Source: Micromonospora_G sp040676775 (GTDB taxonomy: Bacteria > Actinomycetota > Actinomycetes > Mycobacteriales > Micromonosporaceae). Taken from it: a stretch of DNA of 64,000 bases. A program made the position numbers and the translations under genes. The DNA is taken from positions 1-64,000 of the forward strand of contig NZ_JBFAPP010000008.1 of NCBI RefSeq assembly GCF_040676775.1, written 5' to 3'. Numbering within the stretch: the first letter of the stretch is position 1; each line of letters starts with the position of its first letter. The notes beneath the pieces were generated by a model. That model did no database searches. It was not told the origin of the DNA and worked only from the letters and a program-made list of their open reading frames with translations. Positions 50,481 through 61,092 of the stretch are shown in pieces.

Positions 50481-51686
50481 CTAGTTGACTCGACGCACCC
50501 GGGCGTCGAGATGTTCCCGCCCGGCCGGAGGAGTCTGCTTGGCGAACAATTCCAACGCCTCGCGGGCCTCCGCGGAGACCTGCGCCGGCACCGTGACCTC
50601 CACGGTCACCAGCAGGTCACCCGGCTGTCCGTCACGGCGGGCAACACCCTTGCCGCGGGCCCGCAGGGTCCGGCCGCTCGGGGTGCCCGGCGGCACCCGC
50701 AGGGTCACCGCACCGTCCATGGTGGGCAGCCGCAGGTCGGTGCCGAGCACCGCCTCGGCGAAGGTGATCGGCACGGTCAGCGTGAGGTCGTCACCGCTGC
50801 GCCCGAACAGCTCGTCGTTGCGTACCTTGACCAGCACGTACAGGTCACCGGCGGAGCCGCCGCGCTCGCCCGGCTCACCGCGCCCGGCAAGCCGGATCCG
50901 CTGGCCGTCGGCCACCCCACCCGGGAACCGTACGTTCAGGGTGCGGGTCTTGGTCACCCCGCCGGTGCCGAGGCACTCGGGGCACTTCTCCTCGACCACT
51001 GTGCCGACGCCCTGGCACTCGCGGCACGGCTCGGAGAAGCTGAACGAGCCCTGGTTGCGGGTGACCACACCGGCACCGTGGCACTGCGGGCAGGCCCGCG
51101 GCTGGGTGCCGGGCTTGGCGCCGTCGCCGTGGCAGGTGTCGCAGACTCCCGGCGCGCGCAGCGTCAGGGGCAGGGTGACCCCGCGTACGGCGTCGTTGAA
51201 GTCGAGTACGACCTCCGCCTCGACGTCGCGCCCCCGAGCCGGGCCACGGGCCCGTGGCGGCGCACCGGCGGCACCGCCACCGGAGAAGATCGAGCTGAAC
51301 AGGTCGGAGAATCCGGCGCCGCCGAACCGGCGGTCACCTGCACCGCCGGCACCGGCCTGACCGGCGTTGCCGAACAGGTCGGAGACGTCGAATGGGTATC
51401 CGCCGGCACCCGGCTGCCCGCTGCGGGCGTTGCGCCGGAACGCGCCCGAGCCGAACAGCGAGCGCATCTCGTCGTACTCCCGGCGTTTGCGCTCGTCGGA
51501 GAGCACGTCGTACGCCTCGGAGACGGTCTTGAACCGCTCCTCTGCCTGCGGGTCACCCGGGTTGTGGTCCGGGTGGGACTCGCGGGCGAGCTTGCGGTAC
51601 GCCTTCTTGATCTCGTCGGAGGAGGCGGACTTACCCACACCCAGCGCGGCGTAGAAGTCCTTCTCCAGCCAGTCCTTGGAACTCAT
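50481..51686 (-). CDS. dnaJ: Chaperone DnaJ (Hsp40)
   Basis: DnaJ stimulates DnaK ATPase and hands it unfolded substrate. The 401-residue protein has a J domain (KDWLEKDFYAALGVGKSASS, then YRKLARESHPDHNPGD with HPD near residue 38) and a Gly/Phe-rich linker. Four CxxCxGxG-type zinc motifs follow (CDTCHGDG, CPQCHGAG, CRECQGVG, CPECLGTG), and then the C-terminal beta domains. All zinc cysteines are present, so it is a type I DnaJ. It lies between grpE and hspR. Confidence 0.96.
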   Translation of the reverse strand: MSSKDWLEKDFYAALGVGKSASSDEIKKAYRKLARESHPDHNPGDPQAEERFKTVSEAYDVLSDERKRREYDEMRSLFGSGAFRRNARSGQPGAGGYPFDVSDLFGNAGQAGAGGAGDRRFGGAGFSDLFSSIFSGGGAAGAPPRARGPARGRDVEAEVVLDFNDAVRGVTLPLTLRAPGVCDTCHGDGAKPGTQPRACPQCHGAGVVTRNQGSFSFSEPCRECQGVGTVVEEKCPECLGTGGVTKTRTLNVRFPGGVADGQRIRLAGRGEPGERGGSAGDLYVLVKVRNDELFGRSGDDLTLTVPITFAEAVLGTDLRLPTMDGAVTLRVPPGTPSGRTLRARGKGVARRDGQPGDLLVTVEVTVPAQVSAEAREALELFAKQTPPAGREHLDARVRRVN

Positions 51687-51780
51687 CTGTCGTCCACCCC
51701 CTTCCTCGCGTCGTGATCGGGGCGTACCGCGTCCGCCTCAGCGGCCCCCGGTACGCCCCGATCATGACAGTCGAATCCAA

Positions 51781-52623
51781 CTACTCCGGATCGGCGACGG
51801 CGACCAGCGCGGGGCGCAACAGCTTCTCGCCGAGCTGGTAGCCCCGACGCATCACCGAGACACAGGTGGGCTCGGTGACCTCGGCCGAGGTCTGGTGCGC
51901 CACCGCCTCGTGCCGGGTCGGGTCGAACGGGTCGCCCTTCTCCCCGAAGGGGGTCAGGCCGAACCTGGTCAGTGCCGTGTTGAGCTGCTCGGCCACGGTG
52001 CCGAACGGCCCGACCAGGTCGCCGTGTTCGCGTGCCCGGTCCAGATCGTCCAGTACGGGCAACAGCGCGGTCAGCACCTGCCCGGTGGTCTGCTCGGCTG
52101 CCAGCCCCCGGTCCCGGTCCACCCGCTTGCGGTAGTTGGCGTACTCCGCCGACACCCGCTGAAGGTCCCGGGTCCGCTCTTCGAGCTCGCCGCGCAGTGC
52201 CTCCAACTCGGCGCCCAGCGGGCCGGGAGAGCCGCTGACCGGCTTTGCCGGTGCGTCCACCACGGCGCCCTCCGGGCCGCTCGGCTGGTCCAGCTTCGGC
52301 ACCCGCGCCTTGCCGTCGCCGAGTTCGACCTCGACCTCGGCGTCCTCGACCAACTCGTCCAGGATCGGGGTGTCCGGCTCGCCGACCAGTTCCTCGCCGT
52401 CCTCCGACTCGTCCGGTTGTCCCGGCTCGACCCCGTTCACCTGCGCCTCGGCCTGCGCCGCATCGGCGTCGTCGGTGGCCGGCTCAGACCCGTTGTCGTG
52501 CCGATCGATCTTCCGCTTGTCCCGGATGACAACCCGCTCGCCAGCCTGCTCCTGCGCCGGGCCGGAGCCACCCGGCGTCGACCCGGTGGTCTCCGGGTCG
52601 GCGGCTTGTGGCTTCTCCGTCAT
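51781..52623 (-). CDS. grpE: Nucleotide exchange factor GrpE with long acidic N-terminus
   Basis: GrpE releases ADP from DnaK. The 280-residue protein has about 135 residues of acidic, disordered N-terminus, then a coiled coil (ELEALRGELEERTRDLQRVS) and the GrpE core (AEYANYRKRVDRDRGL, VLTALLPVLDDLDRAREHGD, GDPFDPTRHEAVAHQ, VSVMRRGYQLGEKLLRPALV). E. coli GrpE is about 197 residues, so the extra length is in the leader region, as in several actinobacteria. Between dnaK and dnaJ. Confidence 0.95.
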   Translation of the reverse strand: MTEKPQAADPETTGSTPGGSGPAQEQAGERVVIRDKRKIDRHDNGSEPATDDADAAQAEAQVNGVEPGQPDESEDGEELVGEPDTPILDELVEDAEVEVELGDGKARVPKLDQPSGPEGAVVDAPAKPVSGSPGPLGAELEALRGELEERTRDLQRVSAEYANYRKRVDRDRGLAAEQTTGQVLTALLPVLDDLDRAREHGDLVGPFGTVAEQLNTALTRFGLTPFGEKGDPFDPTRHEAVAHQTSAEVTEPTCVSVMRRGYQLGEKLLRPALVAVADPE

Positions 52624-52784
52624 GACTTCTCCTCGCTCCGCTCGTCCAGATCCCGGTCCGTCGGACCGAGCTGGGCGATCACCCTGCGCTGTTCGGCCAC
52701 GCGACTACCTCGCGCCGATCAGCGCCGAAGGCAGCGCCGGTCCCGGCCGCGCGGTGGCGGCCGGGCCGGCGTGGTGGCGACGGG

Positions 52785-54674
<1,890 letters not shown>

Positions 54675-54738
54675 CTTTGCTTCCTCGCTTCGTTACTAGG
54701 CAGGTGACGGGCACCGCCCGCAGCACACCCACCGCAAG

Positions 54739-54757
54739 TTGAGTGGACCGGACTCAA
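54739..54757. promoter_or_regulatory. HspR operator (HAIR) upstream of dnaK
   Basis: TTGAGT at 54739-54744 and ACTCAA at 54752-54757 flank exactly 7 bases, a perfect match to the core HspR-associated inverted repeat. A further TTGAGT half-site occurs at about 54792-54799. Both fall in the dnaK promoter region. Confidence 0.88.
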
Positions 54758-54925
54758 TAGTGCCACGATGATCCCAGGCGTCAAGTTGGAGTTGAGTCAC
54801 ATCCACGCAACCTCGGCCGATCGGCCCGCTGAGCAGGGCCGAATGCCGGCCGTCACCACATTGGTACCGCCGGACCGACATGGGTGCCTGTTGTCTGTCT
54901 TGCATGCATCAGGCAGGCTTTACCC

Positions 54926-56899
54926 GTGACGACGCACGGCGATCCCGCCAGCGGTCCCGGCGCGCCCGCCATCGTGGAGAAACCTCCCACAATATCCGAA
55001 TCTTCCTCACCGCCGCCCCCTGAGCGGGCCCCTGCGGAGCAACCGATCGCCGGGACCGGCGACACCGGGCCCGCCGGAGGGCGTACCGGGGCCGCGGTGC
55101 CCGAAGGCACCCATCGGGCACCTGTGGTGCACGAGGTGACCTGGCGGGCAGCCGACGGTCCAGAGGTCGCGGAAAGCACCGAACCCGACCTGCGACCCGC
55201 GCTGGCGCAACTGCGTACGGCGATCACCGAGACGACGTACCCGCTGGTCCTGCCGTCGGCCGACGAGGCCCGGCAGGTCGGCGCGGCGGTGGCCGCGCAA
55301 CTCGACGACTACCTGCTGCCACGCCTGGCCCGGCTCGACGCACCGCTGCTCGTGGTCGTCGGCGGCTCCACCGGCGCCGGCAAGTCGACCCTGGTCAACA
55401 GCCTGGTCCAGGCGCGGGTCAGCGCCACCGGAGTGCTCCGGCCGACCACCAGGGCACCCGTCCTGGTCTGCAACCCGAGCGACCTGGCCTGGTTCCGGCA
55501 GGGCGAACTGCTGCCCGGCCTGACCCGTACGACCGACGCCAGTGACGACCCCGGCACGCTGCAGCTCATCGCGGCGCCGGCCCTCGCCCCCGGCCTGGCC
55601 TTCCTCGACGCACCCGACATCGACTCGGTGGTCGACGCCAACCGGGCCCTCGCCTCGCAGTTGCTCGCCGCCGCCGACCTGTGGCTCTTCGTCACCACCG
55701 CCGCCCGGTACGCCGACGCCGTCCCGTGGGAACTGCTGCGCACCGCCCGGCTGCGCGGCACCGTGATCGCCCTGGTGCTCGACCGGGTGCCACGCGAGGC
55801 CGCCGACGAGGTGGCCGACCACCTCACCGAGATGCTCACCGAACAGAAGCTGGGCGCGGCGCCGCTGTTCGTGCTCCCCGAGACCCCGGTCGACGGGCAG
55901 GGCCTGCTGCCGGAGCGGTACACCGCGCCGCTGCGCTCCTGGTTCGCCCGGCTGGCCGGCGACGCCGACGCCCGAGCCGCGGTGGTCCGGCAGACCCTCG
56001 ACGGCGCGCTGAGCGCGCTGCGGCCGGCGGTCGCCAGCCTGGCCACCGCCGCCGACGACCAGGCGGAGACCGCCGACGACCTCGCCGAACGCGCCCGCGC
56101 CGCCTACCGGGGCGCCCGGCGTACGGTCGAGCACGGTCTCCAGGACGGCCGGCTGCTCCGCGGCGAGGTGCTCAACCGCTGGCAGGAGTTCGTCGGCACC
56201 GGTGAACTGTTCCGCACCCTGGAGGCGCGGATCGGCCGGCTCCGTGACCGGGTCGTCGCCGCGGTCACCGGGCGCCCCGCGCCGGGCCGGCAACTCCAGA
56301 ACGCGATCGAGTCCCAACTGGTCAACCTGCTGCGCGGAGTCGCCGCCGAGGCCGCCGAGGGCGCGTACAACGCCTGGCACACCCATCCCTCGGGGGCTGC
56401 GTTGCTCACCCCGGCCCTCGGCCGTCCCGGTGTGGACCTGCCGGACCGGGCCGAGCGGCTGATCCGGGACTGGCAGCGCGGCGTACTCGAGCTGGTCCGG
56501 GCCGAGGCCGGTGACAAGCGCTTCGTCGCCCGTACCGCCGCGTACGCGGTCAACGCGATGGGGCTCGCGGTCATGGTGGCGGTCTTCGCCTCGACCGCCT
56601 TCATCCCGACTGGGTTGGAGGTCGCCGCGGCCGGCGGCACCACCGTCGCCGCACAGAAGGTGCTCGAAGCGATCTTCGGTGACCAGGCCATCCGTACGCT
56701 GGCCGCCCGCGCCCGACGCGACCTGCTGGTCCTGGTCGACCGGCTGCTGGACGAGGAGATGGCCCGCTACCTCGACCAGCTCGCGACCGTCGAGGTCGGC
56801 GCGGAACCCGGCGCCCGGCTGCGCGCCGCTGCCGAGGCGGTCGAACGCGCCCGGGCCCGAACCGGCCTCACCACCGGCGGCCCGGAGGGAGCCCGGTGA
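54926..56899 (+). CDS. Dynamin-like/Era-like GTPase with membrane segments (first of pair)
   Basis: The 657-residue protein has a disordered N-terminus (about 1-90) and a GTPase domain with P-loop VVGGSTGAGKSTLVNSLVQA near residue 146. A switch-II-like stretch FLDAPDIDSVVDANRAL follows near 230; a canonical DxxG is not fully clear. After it come helical regions and two hydrophobic segments (about 535-570: MGLAVMVAVFAST, FIPTGLEVAAAGG). Layout resembles paired bacterial dynamin-like proteins. GTG 54926 is chosen to skip the low-complexity upstream frame, with AGGCAGG before it. The stop overlaps the next GTPase gene by GTGA. Role in membrane remodelling is inferred. Confidence 0.75.
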   Translation: MTTHGDPASGPGAPAIVEKPPTISESSSPPPPERAPAEQPIAGTGDTGPAGGRTGAAVPEGTHRAPVVHEVTWRAADGPEVAESTEPDLRPALAQLRTAITETTYPLVLPSADEARQVGAAVAAQLDDYLLPRLARLDAPLLVVVGGSTGAGKSTLVNSLVQARVSATGVLRPTTRAPVLVCNPSDLAWFRQGELLPGLTRTTDASDDPGTLQLIAAPALAPGLAFLDAPDIDSVVDANRALASQLLAAADLWLFVTTAARYADAVPWELLRTARLRGTVIALVLDRVPREAADEVADHLTEMLTEQKLGAAPLFVLPETPVDGQGLLPERYTAPLRSWFARLAGDADARAAVVRQTLDGALSALRPAVASLATAADDQAETADDLAERARAAYRGARRTVEHGLQDGRLLRGEVLNRWQEFVGTGELFRTLEARIGRLRDRVVAAVTGRPAPGRQLQNAIESQLVNLLRGVAAEAAEGAYNAWHTHPSGAALLTPALGRPGVDLPDRAERLIRDWQRGVLELVRAEAGDKRFVARTAAYAVNAMGLAVMVAVFASTAFIPTGLEVAAAGGTTVAAQKVLEAIFGDQAIRTLAARARRDLLVLVDRLLDEEMARYLDQLATVEVGAEPGARLRAAAEAVERARARTGLTTGGPEGAR

Positions 56900-58599
56900 G
56901 CAACCTCGCGGGCAAGGTACGCGACGCGCTGCGCGGCGGCCGGCTGATCGACGCCGACCGGCTGCTGAACCGACTGGAGGCGATCGACCGGTTCCGCCGT
57001 GCGGTCGACGGGCTGCTGCCGGAGAAGCGCCTCGGCGCCGCGCACACCCTGGTCGAACGGGCCGAAGCCCGGCTCGCCCTGTCCCGGGACCACACCGTGG
57101 TCGCGCTCGCCGGTGCCACCGGCAGCGGAAAGTCGAGCCTGTTCAACGCGCTCGCCCGGTGGGAGATGTCCCCGGTCGGGGTACGCCGGCCGACCACCGG
57201 CGTCACCCACGCCTGCGTCTGGGGACCCCTGACCGGCGCCGCCAAGCTGCTCGACTGGGTCGGCGTGCTCCCCCGCCACCGGTTCGTACGGGAAAGCGCG
57301 CTCGACGGCGACGACGAGCTGGCGCTGCACGGCCTGGTCCTGCTCGACCTGCCCGACTTCGACTCGGTCCAGTGGGCGCACCGAGCCGAGGTGGACCGGC
57401 TGCTCGGCCTGGTCGACCTCGTCGTCTGGGTGGTCGACCCGCAGAAGTACGCCGACCGGGTGGTGCACGCCAACTACCTGCGCGACTTCAAACGGCACCA
57501 GGACGTCACCGTGGTGGTGCTCAACCAGTCCGACCGGCTACCGCCGGCCGACGTGCCCCGGGTGGTCGCCGACCTGCGCCAGATCCTCGCCCGGGACGAG
57601 CTCGACCAGGTGCCGGTGCTGGCCACCTCGACCCTCAACCAGGCCGGCATCGCCGACCTGCGGGCCACCCTCGAACGTACGGTCGCCGAGCGGCAGGCGG
57701 CGCTGAGCCGGCTCTCCGCCGACGTGGACGTGGTAGTCGACGAACTCGCCGAGCTGATGGGCCCACCGGCGAACGAGAACGACATCGACCGGCGGACGAT
57801 CCGACGGCTCACCGAGGCGCTCGCCGGCTCGGCCGGGGTGCCGGCGGTGGCCGAGGCGACCCGTCGGGCGTACGTGCACCGGGCCGCCAGTGCCACCGGT
57901 TGGCCGGTCGTACGCGGCTGGCGCCGGCTGCGTCCCGATCCGCTGCGGCGGCTGCACCTGCCCGGTCCCGGGCGGGACGACACCCCGGCCGTCGATTCCG
58001 GCATCGGCTCCACCCCGGTCGGTGTCACCTCGCTGCCCGACCCGACCGCTGCCCAGCGGGCCGCCGTCGGGCTGGCCGTACGGGCGATCGCCGACCAGTC
58101 CGGGGCCGCGCTCCCCGACCCGTGGACGGCGGCGGTGACCGCGGCGGCCCGGTCCCGCCTCAACGACCTGCCGGACGCGCTCGACCGGGCGGTGGCCGGC
58201 ACCGACCTCGGCATGGGGCGCAGCCCGGTGTGGTGGCGGATCGTCGGCGGGGTGCAGTGGCTGGCCATCCTGGCCGCGTTGGCCGGGCTCGGCTGGTTGG
58301 TGCTCGGGTACGCCCTGCGCGCGCTGGGTCTACCGCCGCTGGACTACCCGACCGTCGGGGTGGTGCCGATGCCGACCGTGCTGCTGCTCGGCGGCCTGCT
58401 GCTCGGGGTGGTGGTCGCCCTGCTGGTCAAGCCGATCATCGGGTTCGCGGCGCGGCGGGCCGGCGGACGGGCCGAGGAGCGGCTGCACTCTGCCGTCTCC
58501 GAGGTGGGCAAGGAACTCGTCGTCGCGCCCGTACGCGAGGTGCTGCGCCGGTACGCCCAGGCCCGCGAGGCGCTCGCCATGGCCACCGCCACCCGGTGA
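56896..58599 (+). CDS. Era/YfjP-like GTPase with C-terminal membrane helices (second of pair)
   Basis: The 567-residue protein has P-loop LAGATGSGKSSLFNALARWE near residue 71, LLDLPDFDSVQWAHRAEV near 150 (DxxG-type region with DLPDFD) and VVVLNQSDRLPPAD near 205 (NxSD in place of NKxD). A coiled region follows. Two membrane helices lie near residues 455-475 and 495-520, with a basic C-terminal tail. It starts with GTG overlapping the upstream stop (GTGA), so the two GTPases are coupled. Dynamin-like GTPases often work as heteromeric pairs, which fits this arrangement. Target membrane process not known. Confidence 0.8.
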   Translation: MSNLAGKVRDALRGGRLIDADRLLNRLEAIDRFRRAVDGLLPEKRLGAAHTLVERAEARLALSRDHTVVALAGATGSGKSSLFNALARWEMSPVGVRRPTTGVTHACVWGPLTGAAKLLDWVGVLPRHRFVRESALDGDDELALHGLVLLDLPDFDSVQWAHRAEVDRLLGLVDLVVWVVDPQKYADRVVHANYLRDFKRHQDVTVVVLNQSDRLPPADVPRVVADLRQILARDELDQVPVLATSTLNQAGIADLRATLERTVAERQAALSRLSADVDVVVDELAELMGPPANENDIDRRTIRRLTEALAGSAGVPAVAEATRRAYVHRAASATGWPVVRGWRRLRPDPLRRLHLPGPGRDDTPAVDSGIGSTPVGVTSLPDPTAAQRAAVGLAVRAIADQSGAALPDPWTAAVTAAARSRLNDLPDALDRAVAGTDLGMGRSPVWWRIVGGVQWLAILAALAGLGWLVLGYALRALGLPPLDYPTVGVVPMPTVLLLGGLLLGVVVALLVKPIIGFAARRAGGRAEERLHSAVSEVGKELVVAPVREVLRRYAQAREALAMATATR

Positions 58600-58609
58600 G
58601 CCGGCCGCG

Positions 58610-59044
58610 ATGGGCCCCGTACCGGTGAACCGCTGGGCGGGGCCGCTGCTGCGTGCCGGTCTGGTCCTGCTCGGTGCGCTGCACGTGTCGTGGGGCATTC
58701 CCGCGGTGGCCGCCCCGCGCTGGTTCTTCGACCACTTTCCCGGTTTCGGGCAGACCTGGACGGCCGCGTACCCGCCGTTCAACGTGCACCTGATGACCGA
58801 CGTCGGGGCGGCGTTCCTGACCCTGGGCGCACTGCTGCTCGCCGCCGCCTGGTTGGCCGACCAACGGGTGACCAGGGTGGTACTCGGCGGGGTGCTGCTC
58901 TTCTCCGGCATACACCTGGCCTTCCACCTGTCCCATCGCGGGACGCTGGCCGGTGGCGGGCTGGTCGCCAGCCTCGTCTCGCTCGCTCTGGGCGTACTCG
59001 CGCCGGGCGCGCTGCTGGTACTCACGAGGTGGCCGCGGGCGTAG
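58610..59044 (+). CDS. Small four-helix membrane protein
   Basis: The 144-residue protein has four hydrophobic segments (near residues 12-30, 60-85, 88-110 and 118-140) with SWGIPAVAAPRWFFDHFPGF in the first loop and HLAFHLSHRGTLAGG in the third. The pattern looks like a DUF-type small membrane protein; I cannot name it. ATG 58610 lies 10 bp after the GTPase stop, so it probably shares that transcript. Confidence 0.7.
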   Translation: MGPVPVNRWAGPLLRAGLVLLGALHVSWGIPAVAAPRWFFDHFPGFGQTWTAAYPPFNVHLMTDVGAAFLTLGALLLAAAWLADQRVTRVVLGGVLLFSGIHLAFHLSHRGTLAGGGLVASLVSLALGVLAPGALLVLTRWPRA

Positions 59045-59054
59045 GGTCGGAACC

Positions 59055-60281
59055 ATGGCGACGCCTCAAACCCCCTACGACGCGGTGCTGCACGCCGCCC
59101 GCGACGTAACCAAGCTGGACTGCGCACTGGATGCCGAAATGCTCGGCGCGGCACTTCTGGGCAGTGTCTACGCGATCGCCGACGAAGACCGCAGCACGGC
59201 CGTACGCGAGTTCGTGGGCGGTTTCCTCGCCGCGACCTCGCGACGCCGGACGGCCGCCGCGACCACCATCCGGAACGTGTTCGCCACCCTGGTGCCGGAC
59301 GCCGAGGGCGCGGCCACGGTCAAGCAGGGCGCAACCGCGCCGTCGTGGTCGGGCCAGTTGGGCAAGGTCCGGCTCACCGGCAGCTACGCCTACGGCGACG
59401 TGTACGGCGACCAGACGTCCTACCTCGCCACCTTCGCGTACGACGACGGTGAGGCGGGCGGGCCGGAGCATGCGGTGGTGGCCCTGGTCGACCACAACAT
59501 CGGGATCACCAAGGACGTCTTCGTCGGCGGCCCGGCCGAGCGCATCCTCGGTCAGGTCCGCGAGATGTGCGCCAACGACGAGCTGACCTGGTTCCGGGAG
59601 GAGGAACCGCGCCGGTTGCGCCGCGAGGTGGACCGCTACCTGGCGGTGACCGACGAACTCGGTGACCTGCCGGCGGAGGGCTCCCTCGCCACCGACCGGG
59701 CCCTGGTCGGCGCCCGGTTGGCGCTGCTGCCGGCGTCGGTGCTGACGGCGGTGCCGGACGAGCCCGAGCCGCTCTCGTCGGAGCAGCGCTCGGCGCTGGT
59801 CCGGGCGTTCCTCGACTCGCCGGAGGCGGCCCGGTTCGGGCTGTCCGACGTGCCGGAGGCCGACCTGCCCTCGCTGCACTTCTGCCTCAGCCTGGTGCTG
59901 GACCACTCGGCGAGCTTCCCGGACGCGGACCCGATGCGGTGGAGTCCGGCGGTCGCCGGCCTCTTCCTGCTCGACTGGGTCCATCGCCGCGCGGTGCTCG
60001 ACATGGACGACGCGGCCATGCTGCCCCGCGCGGTACGCGCCTGGGCCGCCTATGCCGCCCGTCGTCGTGGCCTGCCGGAGTCGGCGGTGCCGCAGACGGA
60101 CCAGGCCATCGAGGAGATGGTGCCGGAGTTCGCCCGGCTCTACAGCACCGGCGAGCGGCGCAGCCCGGCGACGGCGGCGGTGGCGCAGCTGATGGCGGAC
60201 GGGGTGGACCCGGACGACCCGGACGCGCTCGACGCCTGGATCGAGGCGAACCGCCAGCGCCTCGGCGAGGAACCGGCCTAG
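59055..60281 (+). CDS. Conserved hypothetical cytosolic protein
   Basis: The 408-residue protein has no signal or membrane segment. It contains DAEMLGAALLGSVYAIADED, FVGGFLAATSRRRTAAATTI, a beta-rich patch (GKVRLTGSYAYGDVYGDQTS) and a C-terminal helical region (FLLDWVHRRAVLDMDDAAML), ending DALDAWIEANRQRLGEE. It is clearly coding and resembles a family common in actinobacteria with no assigned function. ATG 59055 lies 10 bp after the preceding gene; a long upstream extension from 58953 overlaps that gene and is rejected. Confidence 0.75.
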   Translation: MATPQTPYDAVLHAARDVTKLDCALDAEMLGAALLGSVYAIADEDRSTAVREFVGGFLAATSRRRTAAATTIRNVFATLVPDAEGAATVKQGATAPSWSGQLGKVRLTGSYAYGDVYGDQTSYLATFAYDDGEAGGPEHAVVALVDHNIGITKDVFVGGPAERILGQVREMCANDELTWFREEEPRRLRREVDRYLAVTDELGDLPAEGSLATDRALVGARLALLPASVLTAVPDEPEPLSSEQRSALVRAFLDSPEAARFGLSDVPEADLPSLHFCLSLVLDHSASFPDADPMRWSPAVAGLFLLDWVHRRAVLDMDDAAMLPRAVRAWAAYAARRRGLPESAVPQTDQAIEEMVPEFARLYSTGERRSPATAAVAQLMADGVDPDDPDALDAWIEANRQRLGEEPA

Positions 60282-60293
60282 CCGGCCCGGACA

Positions 60294-60333
60294 ACGGGTA
60301 CGGGGCGGCGCGTCTGCGTCGCCCCGTACCCGT
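60294..60333. terminator. 14-bp terminator between convergent genes
   Basis: ACGGGTACGGGGCG at 60294-60307 pairs perfectly with 60320-60333 around a 12-base loop, 12 bp after the stop of the conserved protein. It can also serve the convergent TetR gene. Confidence 0.8.
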
Positions 60334-60402
60334 ACCAGGCCGCGGTTGGGCGCGAACGTGCTGGTGCGGGTGCTCGTCCGTCGGTTTCCCGATTAGGGCC
60401 GC

Positions 60403-60999
60403 TCAGCGGGGCTGGGTGCCGCTCTGTGGCGGCGGGCGGTGTTCGAGGGTCGCCAGGAAGCTCTCGGCCGCGTCCTGGACGCGGTCCTGGTCGCCGGTGG
60501 CGAGCAGGTCGAGCAGCAGCCCGCGGATCGTGGCGATGACCAGGGTTGCGGTGCGGGTCGCTGTCGCCGCGTCGGTGTCCGGTCCTTGCGCGTCGACAAG
60601 GGCGCTCATCCAGTCGGCCACGACGCGGTCGAGGAACTCCGCGAACTGTCGCGGCGCCTGTAGCGCGCGTCCGTAGACCGCGAAGAACAGTCGGAACTCC
60701 GCCCACTGAAGCGGGTCGGAGGTACGGGTCCAGACCGCGCGTGCGGCGGCGGCCAGGTCTGGCTGGTCGCCGACGGCATCGCTCGTGGCCGCGAATGCGC
60801 GCTCCCGCAGCCGCCCGAGTATGGCCTCGAGCATCTGCTCCTTGGTGCCGAAGTGGTGCACCAGCGTCGTGGTCGACACCCCGAGGGCGCGGGCCACCGG
60901 GCGCCACGACAGGTCGGCGAAGCCGTGCTCTATCGCGTATTCGACCGCGGCGTCGAGCAGGTCGGCCCGCCGCTGGTGATTGACCGGGCGTCCCGTCAT
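60403..60999 (-). CDS. TetR/AcrR-family repressor
   Basis: The 198-residue protein has an N-terminal TetR helix-turn-helix (RRADLLDAAVEYAIEHGFAD, then WRPVARALGVSTTTLVHHFG and KEQMLEAILGRLRERA) and a helical ligand domain. It is divergent from an NAD-dependent epimerase-like gene. Between them lie two copies of a 12-bp operator-like palindrome, so it likely controls both itself and that gene. Ligand unknown. Confidence 0.92.
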   Translation of the reverse strand: MTGRPVNHQRRADLLDAAVEYAIEHGFADLSWRPVARALGVSTTTLVHHFGTKEQMLEAILGRLRERAFAATSDAVGDQPDLAAAARAVWTRTSDPLQWAEFRLFFAVYGRALQAPRQFAEFLDRVVADWMSALVDAQGPDTDAATATRTATLVIATIRGLLLDLLATGDQDRVQDAAESFLATLEHRPPPQSGTQPR

Positions 61000-61032
61000 G
61001 GCTGCCTCGTGATCCCTCTCGCATTGCGGTTT

Positions 61033-61076
61033 CTAGAACGACCGTACTACATTCGTTTCTCGTACGATCGTTCTAG
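61033..61076. promoter_or_regulatory. Twin TetR operator region
   Basis: The arm CTAGAACGACCGTAC at 61033-61047 and GTACGATCGTTCTAG at 61062-61076 are inverted with one mismatch across 14 bases. Each arm also contains a near-palindromic 12-mer of GTACGATCGTTC type. They lie between divergent TetR and epimerase genes. Confidence 0.75.
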
Positions 61077-61092
61077 GATCTCGGAGGTCCTC

